A stretch of 64,000 bases of DNA from Faecalicatena sp. Marseille-Q4148. Its GTDB lineage: Bacteria; Bacillota; Clostridia; Lachnospirales; Lachnospiraceae. The stretch spans positions 124,001 through 188,000 of the forward strand of contig CP073692.1 in NCBI GenBank assembly GCA_018228665.1. Direction: 5' to 3'. This document shows, piece by piece, positions 1 through 10,483 of the stretch. A program made the translations under genes and the position numbers. Each line of letters begins with the position of its first letter. The stretch's first letter is position 1. The notes below the pieces were generated by a model that had not been told where the DNA came from, searched no databases, and saw only the letters and a program-made list of their open reading frames with translations.

Positions 1-199
1 GAATGCAATTACCGTGGAGACACTGGCTGATGTGTCTGTTTATGGAAAAGCACATCCGGAGATTGCGGCAGAATTTGTGCAGATTCAATCTGCAAGGACA
101 AAAAAGGCGGGCAGTTATCATTTGATGATGGGAATGAACCCGGTATTTGTGATAACACTGCAGAGAAAAATGATTGAAGAAGAACAGAAAGACTGCTAA
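1..199 (+). CDS. cbiT: C-terminal end of a CbiT-type precorrin-6B / cobalt-precorrin-7 methyltransferase (partial)
   Basis: Only the last 65 or so residues are present; the 5' part lies left of the window. The reading frame is open from base 2 to the TAA at 197-199. The tail carries a VQIQSARTKKAGSYH stretch followed by MNPVFVIT, which resembles the C-terminal strand of CbiT/CobL enzymes (typically VQIxVSRxKxxGxYxMM...NPVxIIS). CbiT methylates C15 and decarboxylates the C12 acetate of the corrin precursor, and in clostridia it is often fused behind CbiE. The gene ends 20 nt before cbiA in the same direction, which fits a cobalamin operon. Whether it is CbiT alone or a CbiET fusion cannot be told from this fragment. 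Confidence 0.6.
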   Translation, partial: NAITVETLADVSVYGKAHPEIAAEFVQIQSARTKKAGSYHLMMGMNPVFVITLQRKMIEEEQKDC

Positions 200-219
200 A
201 GAACAAAGGAGGAAGACAT

Positions 220-1602
220 ATGCGCTATGAGATACCGCGCATTATGATTGCGGCGCCGTCAAGCGGAAGCGGAAAGACGCTTGTAACCTGCGGCCTTTTA
301 AATAATTTGAAGAAAAACTATCGGGTCAGTGCATTCAAATGCGGCCCAGATTATATTGATCCCATGTTTCACGAAAAAGTATTACAGATGCCGTCCAAAA
401 ATCTTGATACTTATTTTACCGGAGAAGATCTGACGAAACAGTTGCTGGCAGATGAGGCAAAAGCATCGGATCTGGCTGTGATTGAGGGCGTAATGGGATA
501 TTACGACGGAATTGCAGGAACCAGCACAGAAGCAAGTTCCTATGATTTAGCCAGAGTAACAAAAACTCCGGTCATCCTTGTTGTAGATGGACGGGGAAGC
601 AGCGTATCGCTCTGTGCGCTTCTGAGAGGATTTATGACTTATCGGAAACCAAGTTATGTAAAGGGTGTTATTTTTAACCGCATTTCGCCTGCGATGTATC
701 CGAGGCTGAAAGCGCTTGTAGAGAAAGAATTGCCAATTCGCGTATGCGGTTATTTGCCAATGATGGAAGATGCCGTCTTTGAGAGCAGGCATCTTGGGTT
801 GATAGAGCCGGATGAATTGAGCGAGATAGAAGAGAAGATTGAACGAATCAGTATGCAGTGTGAGGAAACGCTGGATATCGATGCTATTCTTGAGATTGCA
901 GAAAAGGCTCCTGTGCTGGAGTGTAAGAGCAGCATGCATTATGTACTCTTTTCGTTGGCAAAGATCCGAATTGCAGTTGCAAAAGACGAGGCGTTTTCTT
1001 TCTATTATAAGGACAATCTGAAATTATTAGAGCTGCTTGGTGCAGAACTGGTGTATTTTTCTCCAATGCGGGGAGAGCGGCTGCCGGATAATATTCAGGG
1101 ACTCCTGCTTGGAGGCGGCTATCCGGAGCTGTATGCGAAGGAACTCAGTGAAAATATTTATATGAAAGCATCTATCTATGATGCGTTGGAAGAAGGACTG
1201 CCGTGTATTGCGGAGTGTGGAGGATTTCTGTACCTCCAGGAAATGCTGGAGACACCGGATGGAGAATCCTATTCTATGGTAGGATATCTTCCGGGTGAGA
1301 GTCACTATACAGGGAAACTGGGACGATTTGGTTATGTGGAGCTTTCGGCAAATGACCAGGAGCTGTTTGGTGGAAAAGGGATGAAGATGAAAGGACATGA
1401 GTTTCACTATATGGACAGCTCTGAAAATGGAACGGCTTTTCTTGCAAAAAAACCAAAAAGTGAGCGCGAGTGGGAATGTGGTTATGGCGGCCCGGCATTT
1501 TACGCAGGATTTCCACATTTATATTTTTACTCTAATATTGACGCAACAAAAAAGTTTATGAAGCAATGTAAAAAATACAAAAAGAAAGTGAAGGGGAAAT
1601 AA
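220..1602 (+). CDS. cbiA: Cobyrinate a,c-diamide synthase
   Basis: ATP- and glutamine-dependent amidation of the a and c acetate side chains of (cobalt-)cobyrinate, in the cytoplasm, in anaerobic B12 synthesis. The 460-residue length is normal for CbiA/CobB. The N-terminal dethiobiotin-synthetase-like ATPase domain starts with the P-loop APSSGSGKT (residues 11-19) and has FKCGPDYIDPMFH. The C-terminal class I glutaminase half has the nucleophile Cys in CIAECGGFLYL (near residue 335) and a GHEFHY histidine motif further on. The ATG at 220 follows AAGGAGG at ideal distance. It abuts cobT with no intergenic base, so the two are translationally coupled. Confidence 0.95.
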   Translation: MRYEIPRIMIAAPSSGSGKTLVTCGLLNNLKKNYRVSAFKCGPDYIDPMFHEKVLQMPSKNLDTYFTGEDLTKQLLADEAKASDLAVIEGVMGYYDGIAGTSTEASSYDLARVTKTPVILVVDGRGSSVSLCALLRGFMTYRKPSYVKGVIFNRISPAMYPRLKALVEKELPIRVCGYLPMMEDAVFESRHLGLIEPDELSEIEEKIERISMQCEETLDIDAILEIAEKAPVLECKSSMHYVLFSLAKIRIAVAKDEAFSFYYKDNLKLLELLGAELVYFSPMRGERLPDNIQGLLLGGGYPELYAKELSENIYMKASIYDALEEGLPCIAECGGFLYLQEMLETPDGESYSMVGYLPGESHYTGKLGRFGYVELSANDQELFGGKGMKMKGHEFHYMDSSENGTAFLAKKPKSEREWECGYGGPAFYAGFPHLYFYSNIDATKKFMKQCKKYKKKVKGK

Positions 1603-2673
1603 ATGAGATTGGAAGAATGTCTGGAGCGGATTTTTCCTGTGGATGCTGAGGCTGGAAAACGGGTTCAGGAACATCTAAATGCGCTTGCCAAACCGCTTCA
1701 TGGTCTTGGGCGTCTGGAAGATATGCTTGTACAGATCGGTGCTGTCCGACGGACGGAGAAGTTTTCAATTCATAAGCGCGCTTTGATTGTCATGTGTGCG
1801 GATAATGGTGTTGTGGAAGAAGGCGTGACACAGACTGACAGCAGTGTGACGACAATTGTAGCGAATAATTTTGCAAGAGGGATGACAAGTGTCTGCCTGA
1901 TGGCGAAAACAGCGGGAGTGGATGTCATTCCGGTAGATATCGGTGTGAAAGAAGATACGGTAATTCGTCAGGAGAAGATTACGCGGGGAACAAAAAATAT
2001 GGTAAAAGGTTCGGCTATGACGCGGGAAGAGACTGTGCGCGCGATCGAAACCGGAATCCGCCTGGCAGAAGAATGTGCAGAAAGAGGCTATGAGATTCTG
2101 TTGACGGGAGAAATGGGAATTGGCAATACAACTACAAGCAGTGCAGTGACAGCAGTTCTTCTTGGGAAGGAGCCGGAGACGGTAACCGGGCGGGGAGCAG
2201 GACTTTCTGATGAAGGACTGAAACGTAAATACCGCGCAATCAAAACAGCAATTGAAAGAAATGCTCCAAATGCCAAAGATCCGATGGATGTGCTTGCAAA
2301 GGTTGGCGGACTGGATATTGCGGGAATGACAGGAGTGTTTCTTGGGGGAGCGGCTATGAAGCTTCCGGTCATCATTGATGGATACATTTCTGCGGCAGCG
2401 GCGCTTGTGGCGGCGAGACTCTGTCCGGAAGTAAAAGGGTATATGCTCTCCTCCCATCAGTCAAAAGAACCGGGAATGAAAGGAATTCTGGAAGAGCTGG
2501 GCCAACATCCGTTTCTGGATTGTCAAATGAGTCTTGGAGAGGGAACGGGAGCTGTATCGCTCATACCGCTTCTTGATCTGGCAATGTCTGTATATGAAGG
2601 AATGGAAACTTTTGCAGAGGTGGAGATAGAGGCGTACGAAGAACTGGGAGGCAGATCGGAATGTTTGCAGTAA
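1603..2673 (+). CDS. cobT: Nicotinate-nucleotide--dimethylbenzimidazole phosphoribosyltransferase
   Basis: Makes alpha-ribazole phosphate from the lower-ligand base (for example 5,6-dimethylbenzimidazole) and nicotinate mononucleotide, for the nucleotide loop of cobalamin. At 356 residues it matches the CobT family. Recognisable blocks are LAKPLHGLGRLE near the N-terminus, MCADNGVVEEGVTQ, GEMGIGNTTTSSAV, and SLGEGTGAV near residue 308, whose Glu corresponds to the catalytic base. Its ATG directly follows the cbiA stop. The last 13 nt overlap cobU. The sequence does not show which benzimidazole or purine base is used. Confidence 0.95.
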   Translation: MRLEECLERIFPVDAEAGKRVQEHLNALAKPLHGLGRLEDMLVQIGAVRRTEKFSIHKRALIVMCADNGVVEEGVTQTDSSVTTIVANNFARGMTSVCLMAKTAGVDVIPVDIGVKEDTVIRQEKITRGTKNMVKGSAMTREETVRAIETGIRLAEECAERGYEILLTGEMGIGNTTTSSAVTAVLLGKEPETVTGRGAGLSDEGLKRKYRAIKTAIERNAPNAKDPMDVLAKVGGLDIAGMTGVFLGGAAMKLPVIIDGYISAAAALVAARLCPEVKGYMLSSHQSKEPGMKGILEELGQHPFLDCQMSLGEGTGAVSLIPLLDLAMSVYEGMETFAEVEIEAYEELGGRSECLQ

Positions 2674-3197
2674 TTACAGGAGGAAGCGGAAGCGGCAAAT
2701 CCAGATTTGCGGAAGCATTTCTGCAGGAACTTTGTCCGGGAGAAAAGATTTATCTGGCAACGATGCAGTTTCTGGATGAAGAAATGAAGGAGCGGATCCA
2801 GCGGCATCGACAGATGAGAGCAGGAAAACAATTTGTGACAATAGAACAGGGAATGGCTCTGCATAAATTACTTCTGCCGTCATGTGAAAAGACAGCAAAA
2901 GGTCTTCTTCTGGAGTGTATGTCCAATCTGATCGCCAATGAAATGTATGATGAACATGCGGAAAAAAAGGATGCGTCGGAGGAAGAGCTTGCAGAATATA
3001 TTCTTCGAGGCACTAAACATCTCAGAGATCAGACAGAACATATGGTAATCGTTACCAACGAGCTGTTTTCGGAGCCAACGATGTTTGAAGAAACAAAAAG
3101 ATATCGCAAGATATTTGGAATCGTGAATCAGCATCTGGCAAAGGAAGCAGATACGGTAATCGAAGTTGTGTACGGAATTCCGGTAAAGATCAAATAG
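2661..3197 (+). CDS. cobU: Bifunctional adenosylcobinamide kinase / adenosylcobinamide-phosphate guanylyltransferase
   Basis: Phosphorylates adenosylcobinamide and then transfers GMP to it, giving AdoCbi-GDP for CobS. The 178-residue length is typical. The P-loop GGSGSGKSRFAEA lies at residues 7-19. RIQRHRQMR near residues 48-56 carries the His position that is guanylylated in the family, and VTNELFSEP is a conserved later block. A GGGAGG ribosome binding site inside the end of cobT precedes the ATG at 2661, so translation is coupled to cobT. Confidence 0.93.
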   Translation: MFAVITGGSGSGKSRFAEAFLQELCPGEKIYLATMQFLDEEMKERIQRHRQMRAGKQFVTIEQGMALHKLLLPSCEKTAKGLLLECMSNLIANEMYDEHAEKKDASEEELAEYILRGTKHLRDQTEHMVIVTNELFSEPTMFEETKRYRKIFGIVNQHLAKEADTVIEVVYGIPVKIK

Positions 3198-4751
<1,554 letters not shown>

Positions 4752-4798
4752 TGATTGAAAAACAAGAAGAAAGCAGCGTGTTTGAGAGGAGAAAGAGG

Positions 4799-4828
4799 TT
4801 GCCAAAGGCTTGAGGGAAGTGCTATAAT
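4799..4828 (+). promoter_or_regulatory. Internal sigma-A-type promoter for cobS
   Basis: TTGCCA (4799-4804) and TATAAT (4823-4828) are separated by 18 nt in the glpK-cobS gap. The predicted start of transcription, near 4835, leaves a leader of only about 9 nt before the cobS ATG, with AGGGTG as the only ribosome-binding-like sequence. It would let cobS and the genes after it be expressed independently of glpK. Confidence 0.6.
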
Positions 4829-4843
4829 CACTAGGGTGATTGC

Positions 4844-5641
4844 ATGAGATTATTAAGAAGTTTATGCATTGCGTTTGGCATGTATTCCAGGATTTATGTA
4901 CCCCATGTCAAATGGAATGAGGAAAATATGAAATATAGTATGTGTTTTTTTCCACTGGTCGGAATACTGCCTGCTGCGGCAGTGTTCGGCTGGTGGAAAT
5001 TATGCTGTTTACTGGAGATTCCATCAGGGTTTGGAGCGGCAGTGTTTACTGTGCTCCCGTACTTTTTGATCGGAGGAATCCATTTGGACGGATATCTTGA
5101 TACGTCCGATGCGAGAGGCTCTTACGGAGATCGTGAGAAAAAACTGGAAATCCTAAAAGACAGTCACGTGGGAGCATTTGCAGTAACTGCATGTGTAATT
5201 GGGGCAATTCTTGTCTATGGCTGTTGGGAAGGACTGCTTTCCATGCGGACAGCGCGAAGTTCGGAAGCGTTATCAAAAGCGGTCATGGCAGCGGGGAGCG
5301 GATTCATCCTGGCAAGAGCCTTTAGCGGACTGGCAGTTGTAACCTTTCCAAAAGCGAAGGACAGTGGTCTTTTGCATTTATTTTCTACGGCAGCTCAGAA
5401 GCAAATTGTAAAATGGACGATGATTTTGGTGCTTTTGGCAGGAGCCGGATTTTGTGTTGGCGTTTGTCAAATTTACGGGATCGGCGTTATGATCAGCTGC
5501 AGCGGAATGTTTTTATATTATTACCGGATGGCGATAAAAGAGTTCGGCGGAACTACGGGAGATCTGGCAGGATATTATGTATGTATGGCAGAGATGAGCA
5601 GCCTGTTGATGATTACTGTTCTTATCTTGCTTAGAGTATAA
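4844..5641 (+). CDS. cobS: Adenosylcobinamide-GDP ribazoletransferase (cobalamin synthase)
   Basis: Integral membrane enzyme that joins AdoCbi-GDP to alpha-ribazole (or its phosphate) in the last assembly steps of cobalamin. The 265-residue, strongly hydrophobic protein has the family's N-terminal FFPLVGILPA block and the acidic catalytic motif GGIHLDGYLDTSDA (residues 78-91), followed by KDSHVGAFA. Membrane segments fall at about residues 33-52, 64-82, 105-127, 140-165 and 185-215, with a last one at the C-terminus. The start at 4844 has a weak ribosome binding site and lies just after the internal promoter. Confidence 0.93.
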   Translation: MRLLRSLCIAFGMYSRIYVPHVKWNEENMKYSMCFFPLVGILPAAAVFGWWKLCCLLEIPSGFGAAVFTVLPYFLIGGIHLDGYLDTSDARGSYGDREKKLEILKDSHVGAFAVTACVIGAILVYGCWEGLLSMRTARSSEALSKAVMAAGSGFILARAFSGLAVVTFPKAKDSGLLHLFSTAAQKQIVKWTMILVLLAGAGFCVGVCQIYGIGVMISCSGMFLYYYRMAIKEFGGTTGDLAGYYVCMAEMSSLLMITVLILLRV

Positions 5642-5655
5642 AAGGAGAGAGAAAT

Positions 5656-6267
5656 ATGATAGAAATCATATTAGTTCGTCATGGAAAGACGAAAGGCAAT
5701 CAGGAAAAACGCTTTTCAGGAAAGAGAACAGATGAACCGGTCTGTCAGGAAGGCTTGGAAATGCTGGAAGAGCGCACCTATGAAGAAGTAGAGGCAGTAT
5801 ATACGAGTCCCATGATACGATGCAGACAGACAGCCTGTATGGCATATGGGGAGGAGCAGCCCGTTGTGATTGAAGAACTGGCAGAATGTGATTTTGGAAT
5901 TCTGGAAGGAAAGAATCATGGGGAGTTGTCCGGTAATCCGGAATATGAACTCTTTTTAAATGAAAATGGAAGGAATGGATTTCCGGGAGGAGAAAGCATT
6001 TCCGAATTTGCAGAACGCTCTGTAAAAGGGCTCTCCCGGGTAATCGCAGATTGTGTAAAACAGGGTTATAAAAAGGCGGCATGTACGGTACATGGAGGAA
6101 CCATTCTGGCGCTGATGAATGTGTTGATGAAAGAACAGGATAACTACTATAAATGGAGTGTGGGAAATGGAGACGGATTCCGGCTCCGGATAGACGAAAA
6201 GAAATGGCAGGAAGGAAAATATGATGAAGCAGTCATGGATTGCCCTGATCATCGGATATATTCTTGA
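5656..6267 (+). CDS. cobC: Histidine phosphatase family protein, probable alpha-ribazole phosphatase
   Basis: Probably removes phosphate from alpha-ribazole 5'-phosphate or adenosylcobalamin 5'-phosphate. The RHG motif LVRHGKTKGN near the N-terminus gives the phosphohistidine, TSPMIRCRQTA the second Arg, ECDFGILEGK the proton donor region, and TVHGGTILALM the second catalytic His. Histidine phosphatases have broad substrates, so the CobC role rests mainly on its place between cobS and cbiB. GGAGAG precedes the ATG. The 3' end overlaps cbiB by 47 nt in another frame. Confidence 0.8.
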   Translation: MIEIILVRHGKTKGNQEKRFSGKRTDEPVCQEGLEMLEERTYEEVEAVYTSPMIRCRQTACMAYGEEQPVVIEELAECDFGILEGKNHGELSGNPEYELFLNENGRNGFPGGESISEFAERSVKGLSRVIADCVKQGYKKAACTVHGGTILALMNVLMKEQDNYYKWSVGNGDGFRLRIDEKKWQEGKYDEAVMDCPDHRIYS

Positions 6268-7189
6268 TCTGATTCTGGGAGATCCGCATAACTGGTGGCA
6301 TCCGGTACAGGGAATCGGATATATTATTACGAAAACAGAAAAAATATTAAGAAAAATATTTCCAAAGAATGAAAAAAGTGAACGAATAGCTGGAGGAATT
6401 TTGGTGTGCATTGTTTTGACAGTTTCTGTTGGAGTTCCGGCCCTATTGTTGTACGGAGCGGGACGGATTCATCCTGCCTTTGAAATTTTAGTGGAATCCT
6501 TGTTTTGTTATCAGCTTTTAGCGACAAAATCACTGAAAGATGAGAGTATGAACGTTTATCGGGCGCTGAAGCAGAATGGACTTCAGGCAGGACGGGAAGC
6601 CGTTTCTATGATTGTCGGAAGAGATACGGCAGCTCTTACAGAAGAAGGCGTTGTGAAAGCAGCAGTGGAGACTGTGGCAGAAAATACTTCTGACGGGATT
6701 ATTGCACCAATGTTTTATATGGCTATTGGAGGAGGCGTTCTCGGATTTTTTTATAAAGCAGTAAATACAATGGATTCTATGATTGGATATAAGAACGATA
6801 CTTATCGGAATTTCGGAACTTGTGCAGCCAGACTGGATGATCTGGTAAATTATCTTCCGGCCAGACTCAGTGCAGGACTGATGCTGCTTGCCTCAGTCAT
6901 TTGCCGATATGATGGAAAACAGGCTGTGAAAGTGTATTGGCGCGACAGGAGAAATCATAAAAGCCCTAATGCGGCACAGACGGAAGCAGTCATGGCAGGT
7001 GCGCTTCGGGTACAGTTGGCAGGAAACGCCTGGTATTTTGGAAAACTTGTAGAGAAACCAACAATCGGGGACGCACTTCGACCGGTGGAACTGGAAGATA
7101 TTGTAAGAGCAGATCAGTTGTTATATATGACGTCCTTTCTCGGAATGATTTTGATGACAGGAATAAAATATTTGCTGCTGATGGGATAG
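6221..7189 (+). CDS. cbiB: Adenosylcobinamide-phosphate synthase
   Basis: Membrane protein that attaches aminopropanol (phosphate) to adenosylcobyric acid. At 322 residues it matches CbiB. The N-terminal signature DLILGDPHNWWHPVQGIG, the block ETVAENTSDGIIAPMFY and the later RLDDLVNYLPARLSA are diagnostic of the family. Hydrophobic segments occur near residues 5-20, 55-80, 165-185 and at the C-terminus. An ATG pair at 6221/6224 follows GGAAGG and lies inside the end of the phosphatase gene, so the two are probably translationally coupled. Confidence 0.94.
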   Translation: MMKQSWIALIIGYILDLILGDPHNWWHPVQGIGYIITKTEKILRKIFPKNEKSERIAGGILVCIVLTVSVGVPALLLYGAGRIHPAFEILVESLFCYQLLATKSLKDESMNVYRALKQNGLQAGREAVSMIVGRDTAALTEEGVVKAAVETVAENTSDGIIAPMFYMAIGGGVLGFFYKAVNTMDSMIGYKNDTYRNFGTCAARLDDLVNYLPARLSAGLMLLASVICRYDGKQAVKVYWRDRRNHKSPNAAQTEAVMAGALRVQLAGNAWYFGKLVEKPTIGDALRPVELEDIVRADQLLYMTSFLGMILMTGIKYLLLMG

Positions 7190-7234
7190 AAAGTGACGAA
7201 ATAAGAAAAACAGTGAGATAGAAAGGAGATTAGA

Positions 7235-8302
7235 ATGGAATTACATGGCGGAAACATTTATGATAAATCGGTAAATCTGGACTTTTCGATTAGTGTAAAT
7301 CCCTTTGGATTGCCGGAGAAAGTCCGCAAAGAGGCGTTCCGAGGGGTAGAAATGGCGGAGCATTATCCAGATATTCATTATACTGCTTTGCGAAAGTCCA
7401 TCAGAGAATATTTTGGAATAACAGGAAGTGAAGTGGCACTTGGGAATGGGGCAACGGAACTGATCTATACGCTTGTACATGTGAAACGACCTCGAAGGGC
7501 ATTGATCATTGGACCAACGTTTATTGAATATGAGCGTGCCCTTGAAACTGAAGGGTGCAAGTATGAATATTTTATGACGAAAGAAGAAGAAGGATTTGAA
7601 CTGAAGCGGGAAATTCTTGACTATCTGGAAGAGAATGAATTTGATATGCTGTTTTTGTGCAATCCAAACAATCCAACGGGGAAACTTGTGAAGCGCGGAC
7701 TGCTGCGGGAAATGATCGAGCTTTGCGAAAGAAAGTCCATTACCTTTATGATTGACGAATGCTTTATGAGTTTTGTGAAAAAAGAAGCGGATCATTCTTA
7801 TATGTGGAATCATAAAGGTTTCCGGCATCTTGTGATTTTAAGGGCATTTACAAAAACATTTGCCATGCCGGGACTTCGTCTCGGTTATGCAGTGTCAGAA
7901 GATACAGACCTGATGGAGAAAATCCGTCTTGCCATGCCGCCGTGGAACGTATCCGTTCCGGCACAGTATGCCGGTGTGGCGGCTATGAAAGAAATTGAGT
8001 ATTTAAAAGAAACAAAAACGTTTATCTATAATGAAAGAGAATGGATGGAAGATCAGCTGGAGAAGATTGGATTTGAAGTGATTCCATCTAAGACCAATTT
8101 CATTTTGTTTCGCGGACCGCAAGGGCTTCAGGAAGTCTGTATGGAGAAGGGGATTCTGATTCGGGATGCAGGAAGCTTCCGCGGAATGAGAGAAGGCTAT
8201 TACCGGATTGGCCTAAAAAAACGAAAATTTAACACGCAGCTGTTGAAAGTGCTTCATGCCTATATGGTAACAGAGGGGACAAAGAAAACATGGCGAGAGT
8301 AA
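7235..8302 (+). CDS. cobD: Threonine-phosphate decarboxylase (PLP-dependent)
   Basis: Decarboxylates L-threonine O-3-phosphate to (R)-1-amino-2-propanol phosphate, the linker between corrin and nucleotide loop. The 355-residue protein has the class I/II aminotransferase fold of the HisC branch: ELHGGNIYD and DFSISVNPFG at the N-terminus, FLCNPNNPTGKL, and the PLP-binding Lys in RAFTKTFAMPGLRLGY. The histidinol-phosphate aminotransferase alternative is made unlikely by the position between cbiB and cbiP and by the SxNPxG start. AAAGGAG precedes the ATG. The stop overlaps the cbiP start by 13 nt. Confidence 0.9.
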   Translation: MELHGGNIYDKSVNLDFSISVNPFGLPEKVRKEAFRGVEMAEHYPDIHYTALRKSIREYFGITGSEVALGNGATELIYTLVHVKRPRRALIIGPTFIEYERALETEGCKYEYFMTKEEEGFELKREILDYLEENEFDMLFLCNPNNPTGKLVKRGLLREMIELCERKSITFMIDECFMSFVKKEADHSYMWNHKGFRHLVILRAFTKTFAMPGLRLGYAVSEDTDLMEKIRLAMPPWNVSVPAQYAGVAAMKEIEYLKETKTFIYNEREWMEDQLEKIGFEVIPSKTNFILFRGPQGLQEVCMEKGILIRDAGSFRGMREGYYRIGLKKRKFNTQLLKVLHAYMVTEGTKKTWRE

Positions 8303-9870
8303 TTATGATTCAGGGGACGATGTCGGGAGCGGGAAAAAGTCTTCTGACAGCCGGACTTCTTAGAATCTTCCGGGAAGATGGATATCGGGCAGCGCCGTTC
8401 AAATCGCAGAATATGGCGCTGAATTCCTATGTGACATCGGATGGCCTGGAAATGGGCCGGGCGCAGGCGGTACAGGCAGAGGCAGCAGGGATTGAACCGA
8501 GCGTGTATATGAATCCGATTCTGTTGAAGCCGACAAATGATGTGGGTTCTCAAGTTATCGTCAACGGAGAAGTAATCGGAAATATGAAAGCAAGAGATTA
8601 CTTTGCTTATAAGAAAGAACTCATACCGGAAGTGCTGCGTGCATTTGAAATGCTTGACAAAATGTATGATATTATTGTAGTTGAAGGAGCCGGAAGTCCG
8701 GCAGAAATTAACTTAAAAGAAAATGATATTGTTAATATGGGGCTGGCAAAGCTTCTCCATGCACCGGTAATTTTGGCTGGAGATATTGACCGGGGCGGGG
8801 TGTTTGCCCAGCTTTACGGAACGGTAGAGCTTTTGGAAGAAGAAGAGAGGCAGCTGATCAAAGGACTGATTATTAATAAGTTTCGCGGAGACAAATCCAT
8901 TCTTGATCCGGGCATTGAGATGCTGGAAGAAAAGACGCATAAGCGAGTGATTGGGACAATTCCTTATATGGATGTAGACATTGAGGAAGAAGACAGCCTC
9001 TCGGAGCGCCTGGAAGGACACCGGGGAGCGAAAGAGATTGATATTGCAGTGGTCCGTTTTCCAAGAATTTCCAACTATACGGATTTAGCTCCGCTGGAGC
9101 ATCTGAATGGAGTATCTGTCCGTTATATCGGAAGAGCGGAGGAACTTGGGAATCCGGCATTGATTATTTTGCCGGGCAGTAAAAATACGATTCGTGATTT
9201 GAAATGGATGCGGGAGTCCGGGATAGAAACCGCAGTAAAAAAGGCGGTTTCCAGAGGAACATTTCTGTTTGGAATCTGTGGAGGATTTCAGATGCTCGGT
9301 ATGGAGATTACTGATGAGATTGGCTGTGAATCAGCGGAGCATGAGCAGGAAGATGAGACAGCTTTAAAGACCATGCGGGGAATGGAGCTGCTTCCGATCA
9401 GTACAGCATTTTCTGCAGAGAAATCACGTACCAGAGTGCTGGATTGTTTTCCGAAGTTATTCGGTCCATATGAGGGATTATCCGGGAAACCGTTTGAAGG
9501 ATATGAAATTCATATGGGACAGTCGGTATTGTTGGAAAATGAAACAGAAGAAGTGGTGTCAAGGTGGAAAAACCGGGAAACGGGAACACTTCTGGGCGTT
9601 TGTAAAGAGCAGATTATGGGAACCTATGTCCACGGTGTGTTTGACCGGGAAGAAACGGCAGGAGCGCTTCTTGGAGAACTGGCAAGAGCAAGAGGGATTG
9701 CCGTAGAGACATTGGGCGTGCAGGATTTTAAGAAATATAAGGAAGAACAGTATACAAAGCTTGCTGCACAGATGCGTCGGCATTTGGATATGAAAGCGAT
9801 TTATGAAATGTTGGAACAGGGGGAAGCGTATGAAGGAACAATTGGAGCAGGTACTTCCGGAAGAAATTGA
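8290..9870 (+). CDS. cbiP: Cobyric acid synthase
   Basis: Glutamine- and ATP-dependent amidation of the b, d, e and g side chains of adenosylcobyrinate a,c-diamide. At 526 residues it is slightly longer than usual (about 490-510). Domain one has the P-loop-like QGTMSGAGKSLLTAGL and KSQNMALNSYVT typical of CobQ. The middle has VEGAGSPAEINL. The glutaminase domain has the nucleophile Cys in LFGICGGFQMLG and the catalytic His in MGTYVHGVFD. The ATG overlaps the end of cobD; GGGGACA is the likely ribosome binding site. Confidence 0.95.
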   Translation: MARVIMIQGTMSGAGKSLLTAGLLRIFREDGYRAAPFKSQNMALNSYVTSDGLEMGRAQAVQAEAAGIEPSVYMNPILLKPTNDVGSQVIVNGEVIGNMKARDYFAYKKELIPEVLRAFEMLDKMYDIIVVEGAGSPAEINLKENDIVNMGLAKLLHAPVILAGDIDRGGVFAQLYGTVELLEEEERQLIKGLIINKFRGDKSILDPGIEMLEEKTHKRVIGTIPYMDVDIEEEDSLSERLEGHRGAKEIDIAVVRFPRISNYTDLAPLEHLNGVSVRYIGRAEELGNPALIILPGSKNTIRDLKWMRESGIETAVKKAVSRGTFLFGICGGFQMLGMEITDEIGCESAEHEQEDETALKTMRGMELLPISTAFSAEKSRTRVLDCFPKLFGPYEGLSGKPFEGYEIHMGQSVLLENETEEVVSRWKNRETGTLLGVCKEQIMGTYVHGVFDREETAGALLGELARARGIAVETLGVQDFKKYKEEQYTKLAAQMRRHLDMKAIYEMLEQGEAYEGTIGAGTSGRN

Positions 9871-10483
9871 AAAACGAAGTTTTGAGATGATTAGCGAAGA
9901 GCTGGGTGAACGTGTTTTTTCTCCGTGGGAAGAACCGATTATTAAGAGATGCATTCATACAAGCGCTGATTTTGAGTATGCAGACAATCTGGCGTTCTCA
10001 GAAGGAGCAGTACAGCAGATTATTGAGAAGATTGTTCAGGATGGTGTAGATTTTATAACAGATACGAACATGGGAAAATCCGGTGTAAATAAAAGAGCAT
10101 TGCAGAAAATGAATTGTACGGTCAGCTGCTTTATGGCGGATGAAGATGTGGCAGCGCTTGCAAAGGAAAATCAGACTACCAGAGCTGTAGCAAGCATGGA
10201 TAAGGCAACACAGTTTGCAAACAATTCCGGACGTGCAGTTGTGATCGCAGTTGGAAATGCACCGACAGCGCTTGTGCGTCTCGATGAGTTGATCCGGGAA
10301 GGAAAGATTACTCCGGCGCTTGTGATAGGAGTACCGGTTGGATTTGTTAATGTGGTGGCGGCGAAAGAATTAATTATGGAAGCGCCGGTTCCGTATATTG
10401 TGGCAAAGGGAAGAAAGGGCGGCAGTAATATTGCCGCTGCGATTGTAAACGCGCTTTTGTATATGGCAGGCGGCCGGGACTAA
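9830..10483 (+). CDS. cbiC: Cobalt-precorrin-8 methylmutase
   Basis: Moves the C11 methyl group to C12 to form (cobalt-)hydrogenobyrinate. The family's catalytic His is in CIHTSADFEYADNL, followed by TDTNMGKSGVNK, GNAPTALVRL and VGVPVGFVNVVAAKE-like blocks. I prefer the ATG at 9830, which gives 217 residues: AGGGGGAA stands 5-10 nt upstream and the protein then starts as CbiC proteins do. An in-frame ATG at 9803 lies deeper in cbiP without a site. The gene overlaps the end of cbiP by 41 nt. It is the last gene of the forward operon, and its stop codon overlaps that of the convergent cbiK. Confidence 0.93.
   Translation: MKEQLEQVLPEEIEKRSFEMISEELGERVFSPWEEPIIKRCIHTSADFEYADNLAFSEGAVQQIIEKIVQDGVDFITDTNMGKSGVNKRALQKMNCTVSCFMADEDVAALAKENQTTRAVASMDKATQFANNSGRAVVIAVGNAPTALVRLDELIREGKITPALVIGVPVGFVNVVAAKELIMEAPVPYIVAKGRKGGSNIAAAIVNALLYMAGGRD

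Noticed and set aside
1765..2457. Long - strand open frame (230 codons) inside cobT
   Set aside because: It overlaps a confidently assigned gene in full and has a His/Arg/Cys-rich composition without motifs.
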